Numbered from the stretch's first letter, positions 25,397 to 34,256 are shown. The stretch is 37,422 nucleotides of DNA from Burkholderiales bacterium (GCA_025359985.1 JANYDB010000095.1:1-37422); one strand, 5' to 3'. Made by a program: numbers and translations. Notes: a model not told the origin generated them from the sequence alone.

Positions 25397-27127
25397 ATGG
25401 ATGCCTTGATTGCAGTAGCTGCAATGAATGCAACGGATGAAAATGTAAAAATGAATTCGACTGTGATGCCTTCAACGCCAGATGCATCAGCCATTTCTGA
25501 TAGGGTGGATTTCTGTTTGTTCGATGCTGAGCTCAAACAGCATGCCAGCACCTGGACGCAGTCAGCAGTATTCGCGCGTGAGCATCCGCAGGGGATTGCG
25601 CTCTATGCAGAACACGGTAATCGTACCTTTTTAGAGCTGCACCAAAATGCCAACCGGCTAGCCAATGCGCTGTGCGCATACGGGCTGGTGAGCGGTGATG
25701 CGGTGGCATTGATGTGCCGGAATCGCGCTGAATTTATTGAGGTGTTTCTAGCCTGTATGCGAATCGGCGTGCGACTGACGCCTGTCAACACTCATCTCAC
25801 CTGGGATGAGGCTACGTATATTGTAGAAAATTGCCAGGCGAAAATATTTTTTATTGAGGCGCTATTGGCAACAGCGCTGGGTCAATCTGCCGCTTTTGCC
25901 GCAGCATCCGGTGATGAGACTAAAACAGGTTCAGTACTGACGGTACTCATCGAAGATGAGAGTCATGCTGATATGACCAACACAGCCAACGCAAACTCAT
26001 ATTGCAGCTTGCTCAAACGCGCCAGCTATGAAATGCCGGCATCCCTGGCGATTGGTTCGCTGATGCTATACACCTCAGGAACCACGGGCAAGCCTAAAGG
26101 GGTTTATCGCGATCTGCCAGAACCTATTGCGCCTCAATACGCCGGGTCACATGCAAATTACAATCCCCTGATCGACACCAATCTGTGTTGCGGCCCGGCT
26201 TATCATTCCGCGCCGCTGCTGTTTGATGTGCGCTGGCCTCTGGCCTCTGGTGTGCCGCTGGTAATGCTCGATAAATGGGACACATTAGGTGTGCTCAACA
26301 CCATCGAAACTTATGCAGTTACTCATGCCCATATGGTTGCGACGATGTTCCAGCGGTTACTGTCATTGGAGCCCACGGTGCGTGCGGGCAAGGATGTCAC
26401 ATCGCTGCGCTTCCTGGTGCATGGGGCCGCGCCGTGCCCGATTCATATCAAACGCGCCATGATCGATTGGCTGGGGCCGGTGCTGGTTGAATATTACGGA
26501 GCTACCGAAGGCGGGGAAGGCATTCATGTGAGTTCGGCAGAGTGGCTGACACGACCCGGTACGGTGGGCCGCATGGATCCCGCGCTCGGTCATATTATTC
26601 TCGACGATGACATGCGGGAAATACCAGCGGGTAGGATTGGTCGTATTTACTTTAAGGCGCCTGATAGCGGCCGTTTTGCGTATTTTGGTGACGCCGAAAA
26701 AACGGCTGCCGCATACGCTGAAGATCGTTTCACGCTGGGAGATATTGGCTATGTTGACGCAGATGGTTATTTGTTCCTGACCGGTCGCGTTGCCGAATGC
26801 ATTATTTCCGGCGGCGTCAATATTTATCCGCAAGAAGTCGATGATGTGCTGATGTTGCATCCGTCAGTACGCGATGTTTGCACTGTCGGTATCCCCGATG
26901 ACGAATGGGGCGAGCAGGTGGTGTCGCTGGTGGTGCTGGCTGAGCCGCAGCGAGCGAGTGTTGAGTTTGCGACGGCATTGATGGCCTACGCGGCCACCAA
27001 ATTAGCCGGCTACAAACGGCCCCGGCACATTTTGTTTGAAACGGAATTGCCGCGTTCGGCAAGCGGCAAGCTGTTGCGGCAGCAGGTGCGTAAGCGGTTT
27101 TGGGTGAATCATGGAAAGTTGATTTAA
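25397..27127 (+). CDS. AMP-forming acyl-CoA synthetase (ligase)
   Basis: It activates a carboxylic acid to its CoA thioester via an acyl-AMP. The P-loop-like motif is LMLYTSGTTGKPKGV, the A5 motif YYGATEGGEG, the A7/A8 region GDIGYVDADGYLFLTGRVAECIISGGVNIYPQEVDD, and the catalytic Lys is in LPRSASGKLLRQQ. The frame is open from an ATG at 25334, but that codon overlaps operator F and would lie almost at the predicted transcription start; conserved sequence begins only around AREHPQGIALYAE. The ATG at 25397 was chosen; no start has a good ribosome site. The chain length of the acid cannot be read from sequence. Confidence 0.9.
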   Translation: MDALIAVAAMNATDENVKMNSTVMPSTPDASAISDRVDFCLFDAELKQHASTWTQSAVFAREHPQGIALYAEHGNRTFLELHQNANRLANALCAYGLVSGDAVALMCRNRAEFIEVFLACMRIGVRLTPVNTHLTWDEATYIVENCQAKIFFIEALLATALGQSAAFAAASGDETKTGSVLTVLIEDESHADMTNTANANSYCSLLKRASYEMPASLAIGSLMLYTSGTTGKPKGVYRDLPEPIAPQYAGSHANYNPLIDTNLCCGPAYHSAPLLFDVRWPLASGVPLVMLDKWDTLGVLNTIETYAVTHAHMVATMFQRLLSLEPTVRAGKDVTSLRFLVHGAAPCPIHIKRAMIDWLGPVLVEYYGATEGGEGIHVSSAEWLTRPGTVGRMDPALGHIILDDDMREIPAGRIGRIYFKAPDSGRFAYFGDAEKTAAAYAEDRFTLGDIGYVDADGYLFLTGRVAECIISGGVNIYPQEVDDVLMLHPSVRDVCTVGIPDDEWGEQVVSLVVLAEPQRASVEFATALMAYAATKLAGYKRPRHILFETELPRSASGKLLRQQVRKRFWVNHGKLI

Positions 27128-27161
27128 ATCAATATTTTTATTGAAAAAAGCACCTATGCCT

Positions 27162-27188
27162 GGTTTATTCGGTTTATTCGGTTTATCT
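27162..27188. repeat. Three tandem 9-bp repeats (GGTTTATTC)
   Basis: Two perfect GGTTTATTC units and a third with two changes (GGTTTATCT), 48 bases upstream of the transporter start. It could be a protein-binding site or simple slippage. Confidence 0.6.
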
Positions 27189-27235
27189 AGTCCGTCTTGT
27201 TACTCAATTTTTATTCAGGGATTATCACCTCACTC

Positions 27236-28606
27236 ATGACTACGTCCACCACCAGGAAACTGCCGCTATGGCAGGTGCTGTCGTATGGAACTATTAATTT
27301 GCCGCTATCGTTTATCGGCTATCCGATTGTTATTTTCGTGGCACCATTTTATGCCAGCGAGCTAGGCTTACCGCTGGGATTACTCGGCACGATGCTGTTT
27401 CTGGCGCGTATGTCAGATGTGATTACTGATCCACTGATCGGCGTCGGCAGTGATCATACGCGCAGCCGATTTGGACGGCGTAAACCGTGGATCGCGGCCG
27501 GAATATTGATCATGTTGATGGGCGTTTATAAGCTTTTCTTGCCTAGTGCAGGCGTTGGCATGGTGTATTTTTTAATTTGGGTGAGCGTGGTGTATTTTGG
27601 CTTCACCATGATTACCTTGCCGCATGAGGCGTGGGGAGGAGAGCTATCCGCGAGCTACCATGAGCGCACCCGCATTACCGGTGCCAGGCAATTTTTTGGT
27701 TTAAGCGGTCTGGTGTTGGCAACCGTGGTACCTGCAGTGATGCTGGGGCGATCTGGCGGCACCATGGGTTCGGTTTTGGAAATGCTGGCCTGGATCATTA
27801 TTGTGCTGCTGCCGATCTGTGGCGCATGGTTACTGTGGATGGTGCCATCGGTGACGCCGGCTGAAGTAAAAAAAGAGGTGCCGTTTATGAGCGGGCTGCG
27901 CCGTATGTGGCGTAACGGCCCGTTTGTGCGCATGTTGCTGATTTTATTATTGGCGGTAATAGGCGAAACATTTCGCATCACGATCACGCTTTTTTATGCA
28001 CGCGATATTATCGGTATTGGCAATTTAGGCAGCATCTATTTATATTATTTCGGGGTTGGTCTGCTGGGTATTCCGGTGTGGATTCGGCTTGGCAATACAA
28101 TCGGCAAACATCGCGCTTTAGCTCTTTCGTTCACTACTCTGGCGCTGCTGTCGTTGGTGATGTTGCCGCTGGGCAAAGGCGATACCGTTATATTTATCAT
28201 CCTGTTTACAGCCAAAGGTTTTTGCTTTGGCTCATTACAGTTATTGCCGTCGGCCATGATTGCTGATGTGGTAGATGTGGATTCAGCGCGCAGTGGCAAG
28301 AGCCCGCAAGGCCTTTACTATGCGGCTGCCGGGGTCGCGCTCAAACTCGGCATGGCTTTGGGCCAAGGGCTGTCGCTCAATATGCTGAGTTTGGTGGGCT
28401 ATCAGGCTGCCGGTGGCAGCAGTGCGAGCGCATTAGGCTGGCTGTCGATTTTTTATTGCATACCGGCAGCTGTGATGTTTCTGGTTGCGCTGCCGCTGGT
28501 GTGGCGATACCCGCTTACCGCCGCGCGCCACAAAGTAATTCGCGCCCGCTTTGAAGCCCGCCTTATTGCAAATCGTGAAGAAAATAGTGGGGTATTGAAA
28601 CCGTGA
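27236..28606 (+). CDS. Major-facilitator transporter of the GPH (MelB-like) sugar-symporter type
   Basis: An inner-membrane protein of about 456 residues with roughly 12 predicted helices. The N-terminus LSYGTINLPLSFIGYPIVIFVAPFYASELGL, the LARMSDVITDPLIGVGSDHTRSRFGRRKPWI loop and the YFGFTMITLPHEAWGGEL segment are typical of glycoside-pentoside-hexuronide cation symporters such as MelB; the Asp residues in SDVITDP correspond to the cation/sugar site. The ATG at 27236 was preferred to a TTG at 27197. It follows the acyl-CoA ligase on the same strand and may share its transcript. Likely cargo is a galactoside or glycoside released outside the cell (inference); lipid cargo has also been reported for GPH relatives. 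Confidence 0.85.
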   Translation: MTTSTTRKLPLWQVLSYGTINLPLSFIGYPIVIFVAPFYASELGLPLGLLGTMLFLARMSDVITDPLIGVGSDHTRSRFGRRKPWIAAGILIMLMGVYKLFLPSAGVGMVYFLIWVSVVYFGFTMITLPHEAWGGELSASYHERTRITGARQFFGLSGLVLATVVPAVMLGRSGGTMGSVLEMLAWIIIVLLPICGAWLLWMVPSVTPAEVKKEVPFMSGLRRMWRNGPFVRMLLILLLAVIGETFRITITLFYARDIIGIGNLGSIYLYYFGVGLLGIPVWIRLGNTIGKHRALALSFTTLALLSLVMLPLGKGDTVIFIILFTAKGFCFGSLQLLPSAMIADVVDVDSARSGKSPQGLYYAAAGVALKLGMALGQGLSLNMLSLVGYQAAGGSSASALGWLSIFYCIPAAVMFLVALPLVWRYPLTAARHKVIRARFEARLIANREENSGVLKP

Positions 28607-28609
28607 CGA

Positions 28610-29278
28610 CTACTTTTTTTGATATGCGCGAGACAATGAATCAAGGCCACCCAGCAATAAATGCACGCAAATATCAGTCGCAAGATCGACATCATTATGG
28701 GTATTAAATAAATGCTGCGCGGCGGTTTCAGTCATGGCCATCTGCATATCAACAGCGGTAATCGCGATATCCAATGGCAGGTTATATTCTTTGCGGACGC
28801 GCTTGACGAAATAATTAACTGCCTCTTCGCGGCCTTGTTTGTCAGCATCCGCAACGGAACGAGCTACTGCTGATTCTTTCCATAATCGTTGTAATAATGG
28901 GCCTCGCTCTGCCACATGCTGAATATACATTCGTGTCGTGCGGCGGATCAGATCCTGAAAGTTGCCGGCCGCTTTGACTTCCTCAAGCCCTCGTTGCTGG
29001 AGAGCGATAATTTCCCGCGCAAGCAGCGCACGCAGCAGATCAGTCAGGTTTGGAAAATAGTTGTAGATAAGCGCTTTGCTAACGCCCGCATCACGGCCAA
29101 CCCGCTCCATTGAAATTTCCGTAAAGCCATTTTCAAGAATCAGGCGTGCGGCGCAGTCGAGGATTTGTCCGGCACGAATCTCGGGAGCAAGGCGTTGACG
29201 GCGTGGTGCTGCGCGCTGGCCCTTAGGTTTTGTAGCGGGTTTAAGCAGAGCAGGTTTAGTGAGGGAAGGTTTAGGCAT
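28610..29278 (-). CDS. TetR-family transcriptional regulator
   Basis: A 222-residue regulator. The HTH is clear: RAGQILDCAARLILENGFTEISMERVGRDAGVSKALIYNYFPNLTDLLRALL. A basic Lys/Pro/Ala-rich tail of about 30 residues precedes it. The C-terminal ligand-binding domain has no recognisable subfamily. The frame opens at a TTG (29284), but the ATG at 29278 is the better start. It is convergent with the transporter gene (three-base gap) and divergent from the PimC-like dehydrogenase. It is the only regulator in the island and the natural candidate to bind the 22-bp operators or the dyad in front of itself. Confidence 0.9.
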   Translation of the reverse strand: MPKPSLTKPALLKPATKPKGQRAAPRRQRLAPEIRAGQILDCAARLILENGFTEISMERVGRDAGVSKALIYNYFPNLTDLLRALLAREIIALQQRGLEEVKAAGNFQDLIRRTTRMYIQHVAERGPLLQRLWKESAVARSVADADKQGREEAVNYFVKRVRKEYNLPLDIAITAVDMQMAMTETAAQHLFNTHNDVDLATDICVHLLLGGLDSLSRAYQKK

Positions 29279-29281
29279 AGT

Positions 29282-29296
29282 CAATTATTTTAATTG
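29282..29296. promoter_or_regulatory. Dyad at the TetR start codon, possible autoregulatory operator
   Basis: CAATTA (29282-29287) and TAATTG (29291-29296) form a perfect six-base inverted repeat around TTT, placed four bases upstream of the TetR ATG in the TetR/dehydrogenase intergenic region. The upstream base context includes GTCAATTA, similar to the right arm of the island motif but without the left TTAT. Confidence 0.45.
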
Positions 29297-29402
29297 TTGA
29301 GGCATATTACATTTAAACCATAAAGCGTATTTTTTTAATAGCACTGACGCTGTAGTTATCGCTATCGTCGCTTTACTGATTACACCACACGAGGGCCATA
29401 CT

Positions 29403-30581
29403 GTGAAACTTAACTTTTCGGCAAGTGAGATTCTTTTTCAGCAGCAGATTCAGGATTTTATAACGGCGCATTTCCCGCCGACGGCACCTTACGCACACAG
29501 CAGGGCAGATGAGCAGCGCTGGGCTGCTGTATTGAACGCACAAGGCTGGGCGGCCTATCAATGGCCGCGTCAATTTGGCGGAACCGGTTGGGATATGACG
29601 CAAAAATATATTTGGGAACGGGCAACCGCGATGGCAGGTGTGCCCGCGCGTTTGGGTGGAATGGGCATGTTTATGTTGGCTCCCATTCTTTATACCTTTG
29701 GCAGCGAGGCGCAGCAAAGCCGATTTCTGCCAGGCATTCTGGATAATTCAATTAACTGGTGTCAAGGCTATTCGGAACCGGGTGCGGGCTCTGATTTGGC
29801 ATCGATACGGACTCGTGCAGTTCGTGATGACGCACATTATATTGTTAATGGCAGCAAGACCTGGACCAGCTACGCGCATCAGGCTGACTGGATTTTTTGC
29901 CTGGTGCGGACGGAAGCGCTTGAACGCAAGCAGGACGGCATTTCTTTTTTATTGATCGATATGCGCACGCCGGGGATTAGTGTGCAACCGATTGTGACTA
30001 TTGAAGGCAAACATTCTTCGTTAAACTCTGTTTTCTTTGATGCGGTGCGTGTGCCGATTGAGAATCGGATCGGTGATGAAGGGTGTGGCTGGCGTTACGC
30101 AAAGGGGCTCTTGACGCATGAACGTACCGGCCTCGCTTATGTAGCAGATTCCATTCGCAGGCTGCAACGCTTGCGGCGGATAGCGGCGCAAACACCAGCA
30201 GGCCTTACGACGTTGTTACATGATGCGGATTTTGCGCGCAAATTAGCAGAGGTCGAGATTGATCTGCTCGGCCTTGAAATCACCGAGTTGCGTACGCTGG
30301 CAGAGGCCGCCAGCGGTGCAGCACCCAGCGCACAGTCATCCATTCTTAAGCTCAAAGGCTCGTTAGTATTGCAGCGCATAACCGAGCTATTCGTCGAGTG
30401 TGCAGGACTACAGGCGCTGCCTTATAATCTGGATGGTTTGAATGCTCGGGATAGTCTGGAAGCAGATCGTTTTCGTACAGAGATTAGCACTTATTTATAT
30501 GCCCGCTCCGCAAGCATCGCCGGTGGGACTAATGAGGTGCAGCGCAATATTATCGCTAAACGAGTGCTGCAATTGCCATGA
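29403..30581 (+). CDS. Acyl-CoA dehydrogenase, PimC-like (large) subunit
   Basis: A 392-residue flavoenzyme. WAAYQWPRQFGGTGWDMTQKYIWE, the FAD/substrate segment WCQGYSEPGAGSDLASIRTRAV, HADWIFCLVRTE, DGISFLLIDMRTPGI and the ending SIAGGTNEVQRNIIAKRVLQLP match the large subunit of pimeloyl-CoA-type dehydrogenases. The usual MCAD Glu in the YEGT loop is Gly (AGGT), as in that group; the catalytic Glu may instead be in LLTHERTGLA (family-based inference). The start is GTG with GAGGG upstream. It is coupled to the hotdog gene by a four-base overlap. The probable small subunit is the minus-strand gene at 19552, about 9 kb away. Confidence 0.88.
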   Translation: MKLNFSASEILFQQQIQDFITAHFPPTAPYAHSRADEQRWAAVLNAQGWAAYQWPRQFGGTGWDMTQKYIWERATAMAGVPARLGGMGMFMLAPILYTFGSEAQQSRFLPGILDNSINWCQGYSEPGAGSDLASIRTRAVRDDAHYIVNGSKTWTSYAHQADWIFCLVRTEALERKQDGISFLLIDMRTPGISVQPIVTIEGKHSSLNSVFFDAVRVPIENRIGDEGCGWRYAKGLLTHERTGLAYVADSIRRLQRLRRIAAQTPAGLTTLLHDADFARKLAEVEIDLLGLEITELRTLAEAASGAAPSAQSSILKLKGSLVLQRITELFVECAGLQALPYNLDGLNARDSLEADRFRTEISTYLYARSASIAGGTNEVQRNIIAKRVLQLP

Positions 30582-31525
30582 AATCGAAGGTTGGGTCACT
30601 CAATGCTGCACCTTTTACGGTCACTGCAACGGGCGATTGGCTAGTTGGCCCGGCGCGTTATCCCGGCAACAATTCGCAGCATGAGGCGGGAACCATTCAT
30701 GATGACGCCACTGCGCGTACATTGGGTTTTCGCAGCGGCACGGTGGCTGGATCCATTCACATGGAACAGTTTGTGCCGCTGTGCGAACATGTCTTTGGTC
30801 GGGAGTGGTCAGAGTCGGGGGCAGGTTCTCTGTCGCTTTATTTTTTAAATCCGTCGATTGATCAGGAACCGGTTTACGCCATGGTGGCGCAACATGAAAT
30901 CTTTGATGGCGTATGTCGCCGTCGCCAAGTGACGATGAAGACCGCTGCAGGCGTGACGGTGTTGGAGGGTACGGCATCAATCGGTGAATTTGATCAGGCC
31001 TCTGCCGTACGCCTGCGTCTGCAATCACAGCTTAGTCGTGCCTGGCCGCCTGTTGCGCCGAGAATATTGGCGCAGGTGTCAATCGGCTTTGCTGCGACGC
31101 ACCTGCCGACCCGGATTTTGCAGGCGGATATTGATGCGAGACTTGAGACCATAACTGAAAAGTGCACCGAGTTTTCAGTGCCCGGTATGGATGGTCATAC
31201 TGTGGCGCCGCTGTCAGCAGCCGTTCATGCGATGCGGGTTTTTGAAGATAAGCTCGCGATCAGTGAGCAAGAATTTGTCGGCATGTTTGGCGCGATTGAT
31301 TGGCAATATCTGCGCGGCCCGGTGTGGGCAGATTATCCATACGAGGTATCGGGCCAGGTTTTGGCCATCACAGATTCACCCAAGACCGAGATACTTTGGT
31401 ATGAGAGTATTTTGCATGACCCCGCTACTTCACAGGATGTAGCGCGCATGTTGATGATGTCGCGGTTATTGAAATCAACATCCTCTTTGTGGAAGCAGCA
31501 GTTATCGGTCAAGCTGGGTTATTAA
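30578..31525 (+). CDS. MaoC-like hotdog-fold protein, possible enoyl-CoA hydratase
   Basis: A 315-residue protein. The segment HDDATARTLGFRSGTVAGSIHMEQFVPL resembles the start of MaoC/FAS1-type hydratases (Asp and Gly-x-x-x-H region followed by the hot-dog helix), and SLYFLNPSIDQEPVYAMV fits the following strands. The second half (from about residue 150) may be a degenerate second hotdog, but I do not recognise it. It starts at the ATGA overlapping the dehydrogenase stop, so the natural role would be hydration of the enoyl-CoA made by that enzyme (inference). The 3' end overlaps the convergent DUF1841 gene by 24 bases. Confidence 0.6.
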   Translation: MKSKVGSLNAAPFTVTATGDWLVGPARYPGNNSQHEAGTIHDDATARTLGFRSGTVAGSIHMEQFVPLCEHVFGREWSESGAGSLSLYFLNPSIDQEPVYAMVAQHEIFDGVCRRRQVTMKTAAGVTVLEGTASIGEFDQASAVRLRLQSQLSRAWPPVAPRILAQVSIGFAATHLPTRILQADIDARLETITEKCTEFSVPGMDGHTVAPLSAAVHAMRVFEDKLAISEQEFVGMFGAIDWQYLRGPVWADYPYEVSGQVLAITDSPKTEILWYESILHDPATSQDVARMLMMSRLLKSTSSLWKQQLSVKLGY

Positions 31526-31936
31526 ACAACATAAATAAATCGCCGCATCCGGTGCTGATTTATTGCGCTGAGCTTGCCAGATCATCTCGGCTAAACACTC
31601 CATCATTTCATGCTCGGCGTCCATCACCGAATCCAGTTTCTGCGCCAGTCGCTGATGCGCGTCGCGAACGCCGTTGGGCTGATCAATCGCGATCTGCTCG
31701 CGAATTGCCATGTGCATGGACAGATGCAAAAACGGGTTGGTTTCGCCTCGTTCTGGCGCGTAATCACGCTCAACGGTTTGATCGCGGTTTTTGAGCAGCG
31801 CGTGATATTCCGGGTGCAGCGCAATAACCTCTACCGCGATAGTCTCCAGTGCGGTCAAGGGCTCATTCGCACCATATTTGCGCCAAGCCTCAAATAAAAA
31901 ATCGCGAGATTCGTTTCGAGTTGGATTAAACATCAT
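31502..31936 (-). CDS. DUF1841 family protein
   Basis: A 144-residue protein of unknown function. FNPTRNESRDFLFEAWRKYGANEPLTALETIAVEVIALHPEYHALL and GETNPFLHLSMHMAIREQIAIDQPNGVR match the DUF1841 family, common next to nth in betaproteobacteria. The conserved His and Glu residues (HPEYH, HEMMECLAEMIW) could bind a metal, but no function is established. The start overlaps the nth stop (ATGA), so it is translated with nth. Confidence 0.85.
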   Translation of the reverse strand: MMFNPTRNESRDFLFEAWRKYGANEPLTALETIAVEVIALHPEYHALLKNRDQTVERDYAPERGETNPFLHLSMHMAIREQIAIDQPNGVRDAHQRLAQKLDSVMDAEHEMMECLAEMIWQAQRNKSAPDAAIYLCCLITQLDR

Positions 31937-32586
31937 GTTTCCACATATTTTGCGCGATCTTTAAATCCGCAAAGATCGTACACCGGGCATTCGCCACACT
32001 TGGGCTTGCGCGCCACGCAGGTATAGCGGCCATGCAAAATCAGCCAATGATGGGCATGCTGCATAAATTTTTCAGGAATGTTTTTATATAGCTTCATTTC
32101 CACTGCGACCACATCTTTTCCCGGTGCTAGGCCCATGCGGTTGCCGATACGAAAAATGTGTGTATCCACCGCCATGGTCGGCTGTCCAAACGCGATATTC
32201 AGCACCACATTTGCCGTTTTGCGTCCCACCCCGGGAAGCGCTTCAAGGGCTTCGCGATTGTCCGGCACTTCGCTGTTATGTTCTTCAATCAGGATTTTGC
32301 AGGTCGCGAAAACATTCTTTGCCTTGTTGCGATAAAGACCAATCGTCTGAATATATTCAGTAAGCTTTTTCAAGCCCAGCTTCACTATTTTTTCGGGGGT
32401 GTTGGCCACCGCGTATAACTTGCGCGTGGCGACATTGACGCCTTTATCTGTCGCCTGCGCCGACAAGATCACAGCAATCAGCAGCTCAAAGGAGGTGCTG
32501 TATTCGAGGTCTGATTTTGGGTGCGGATTCAGCGCTTGCAGACGCTGAAAAAATTCATGGCGCTGTGCGGGTTTCATTAAAGCCAT
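31933..32586 (-). CDS. nth: Endonuclease III (DNA glycosylase/AP lyase)
   Basis: Nth removes oxidised pyrimidines and cuts the abasic site. The 217-residue protein has the helix-hairpin-helix LPGVGRKTANVVL with the catalytic Lys, the catalytic Asp in AVDTHIFRIGNRMGL, and the C-terminal [4Fe-4S] cluster motif CVARKPKCGECPVYDLC. The ATG at 32586 was taken; the one at 32577 is also possible. It is the middle gene of rsxB-nth-DUF1841. Confidence 0.95.
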   Translation of the reverse strand: MALMKPAQRHEFFQRLQALNPHPKSDLEYSTSFELLIAVILSAQATDKGVNVATRKLYAVANTPEKIVKLGLKKLTEYIQTIGLYRNKAKNVFATCKILIEEHNSEVPDNREALEALPGVGRKTANVVLNIAFGQPTMAVDTHIFRIGNRMGLAPGKDVVAVEMKLYKNIPEKFMQHAHHWLILHGRYTCVARKPKCGECPVYDLCGFKDRAKYVET

Positions 32587-32630
32587 CAAGTATGCTCAAT
32601 CGTTTTATTCATTTACTAGTCACACATCAA

Positions 32631-33167
32631 TCAAGCACCCAACACAGCACGTTCTTTTTCAGCGAGCAGTGTTTGCCGTTCCTGAACATTACGCGCCAAA
32701 CGGAATTGATGAAACCCGAACCGGTCACGCGCCACATCCTTGTTCGTCAGTGCTGGAAAATTTGCATCTTCCAACATCACAATACAATCCACAGGGCAGG
32801 GCGGAATGCATAAATCGCAGCCGGTACACAGCTCGGCAATCACTGTATGCATGAATTTATTAGCACCTATAATCGCATCTGTCGGGCACGCTTTTAAACA
32901 CTTCGCGCAACCGATGCAGGTGGCTTCATCAATCACCGCAACACGATGCGGCAGATGCGGACCACAAGTCAAATCCAGCGCCACGACAGGCCGGTGCAGC
33001 AACGCGGCCAGCGCCTGAACACCCGCGGTCCCGCCCGGTGGACAGCGATTAATATCAGCCTCACCGGTTGCGATAGCTTCTGCATAGGGCATACAGCCGG
33101 CAAACCCGCACTGGGTACATTGCGTTTGAGGCAACAAGGCGTCAATTTTTTTTACGAGTGTTGGCAT
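32631..33167 (-). CDS. rsxB: RnfB/RsxB-like ferredoxin-type electron-transfer protein
   Basis: A 178-residue iron-sulphur protein. The N-terminal [4Fe-4S] motif is [16 protein letters not shown] with a fourth Cys in NRCPPGG; two ferredoxin clusters follow in [16 protein letters not shown] and [16 protein letters not shown]. The ATG at 33167 ([17 protein letters not shown]) was chosen over 33191 because the family starts there. The N-terminal membrane anchor of true RnfB proteins is missing and no other rnf/rsx genes are nearby, so it is the stand-alone form seen in betaproteobacteria. Its position next to nth may reflect supply of electrons or clusters, but the role is not established. Confidence 0.85.
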   Translation of the reverse strand: MPTLVKKIDALLPQTQCTQCGFAGCMPYAEAIATGEADINRCPPGGTAGVQALAALLHRPVVALDLTCGPHLPHRVAVIDEATCIGCAKCLKACPTDAIIGANKFMHTVIAELCTGCDLCIPPCPVDCIVMLEDANFPALTNKDVARDRFGFHQFRLARNVQERQTLLAEKERAVLGA

Positions 33168-33230
33168 GCAGACTAATATTGTCCCAAGCAATAAGTGGAT
33201 AAGCAGAAGGCGGCTTTTGAAGTCATGCCA

Positions 33231-34256
33231 TTATTTTAGCGCCAACGCACATTCGCGAATCAGCGCGGGCCCTTTATAAATGAACCCCGTATAAATCTGG
33301 ACTAGTGTTGCACCCGCGTTGATTTTCAGTTTTGCATCGGCACCACTCATGATGCCGCCCACGCCAATAATCGGAATATGGCCTTTCACCTGCTTCGCAA
33401 ATTCCCGTAGCACCTCTGTTGATGGTGAAAATAACGGGCGACCTGATAATCCACCCGCTTCATTGGCATGTTTGTGGCCGCGGACAGTATCGCGCGCGAG
33501 GGTTGTATTGGTCGCAATAATGCCGTCAAAGCCGTTATCGAGTGTCAGCCTAGCAATATCCTTGATCGATTTCAAATCCAGATCAGGCGCAATTTTCAGC
33601 ACCAGCGGCACGGTTTTTTTATATTTTTTAGCCAGCTTTAGCTGCTCAATTTTTAGAGTCGAAAGTAATTTTTCCAGTTGCGCTGCGGCCTGCAAATCGC
33701 GCAGACCTTTGGTGTTGGGTGACGATATATTGACAGTCACGTAGCTCGCATGCGGATACACCCCGCGCAGGCAGATCACATAATCATCCACCGCTCTTTC
33801 AATTGGGGTATCAAAATTTTTGCCGATATTAAGACCCAGCACGCCTGCATATTTTGCGCGTTGTACATTCACCAAAAACGCGTCCAGCCCGCCGTTATTG
33901 AAACCCAGCCGGTTGATCAGGGCCTCATCTTCAGTCAGCCGAAACATGCGCGGTTTCGGATTGCCCGGCTGTGCCCGCGGGGTGACAGTGCCGACTTCAA
34001 TAAAGCCAAAGCCCAGCGCCGCCATCGCGTCAATATATTCACCGTTCTTGTCTAACCCTGCCGCGAGGCCCACGGCGTTAGCAAATTTCAGCCCAAATAC
34101 CTCACGCGGCGCCGACACCCGCTGCCCCAAGAGGCCCGCCAGATGAGCCTTTTCAAGGTTTTTAAGACTGTGGAGCGCCAAATCATGAGCGATTTCGGGA
34201 TCAAGTTTGAACAGCGCGGCACGGGCAAGAGGATAAAACGGCGAGAAAAAGTTCAT
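33231..34256 (-). CDS. pyrD: Dihydroorotate dehydrogenase (quinone), class 2
   Basis: PyrD oxidises dihydroorotate to orotate in pyrimidine synthesis and passes electrons to membrane quinone. The N-terminal quinone-binding helix region ([31 protein letters not shown]) marks class 2. FMN-site motifs are [14 protein letters not shown] and [26 protein letters not shown]; the catalytic Ser lies in [14 protein letters not shown], and [33 protein letters not shown] closes the barrel. The ATG at 34256 was preferred to 34310 because the protein then has about 341 residues, close to E. coli. Confidence 0.96.
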   Translation of the reverse strand: MNFFSPFYPLARAALFKLDPEIAHDLALHSLKNLEKAHLAGLLGQRVSAPREVFGLKFANAVGLAAGLDKNGEYIDAMAALGFGFIEVGTVTPRAQPGNPKPRMFRLTEDEALINRLGFNNGGLDAFLVNVQRAKYAGVLGLNIGKNFDTPIERAVDDYVICLRGVYPHASYVTVNISSPNTKGLRDLQAAAQLEKLLSTLKIEQLKLAKKYKKTVPLVLKIAPDLDLKSIKDIARLTLDNGFDGIIATNTTLARDTVRGHKHANEAGGLSGRPLFSPSTEVLREFAKQVKGHIPIIGVGGIMSGADAKLKINAGATLVQIYTGFIYKGPALIRECALALK

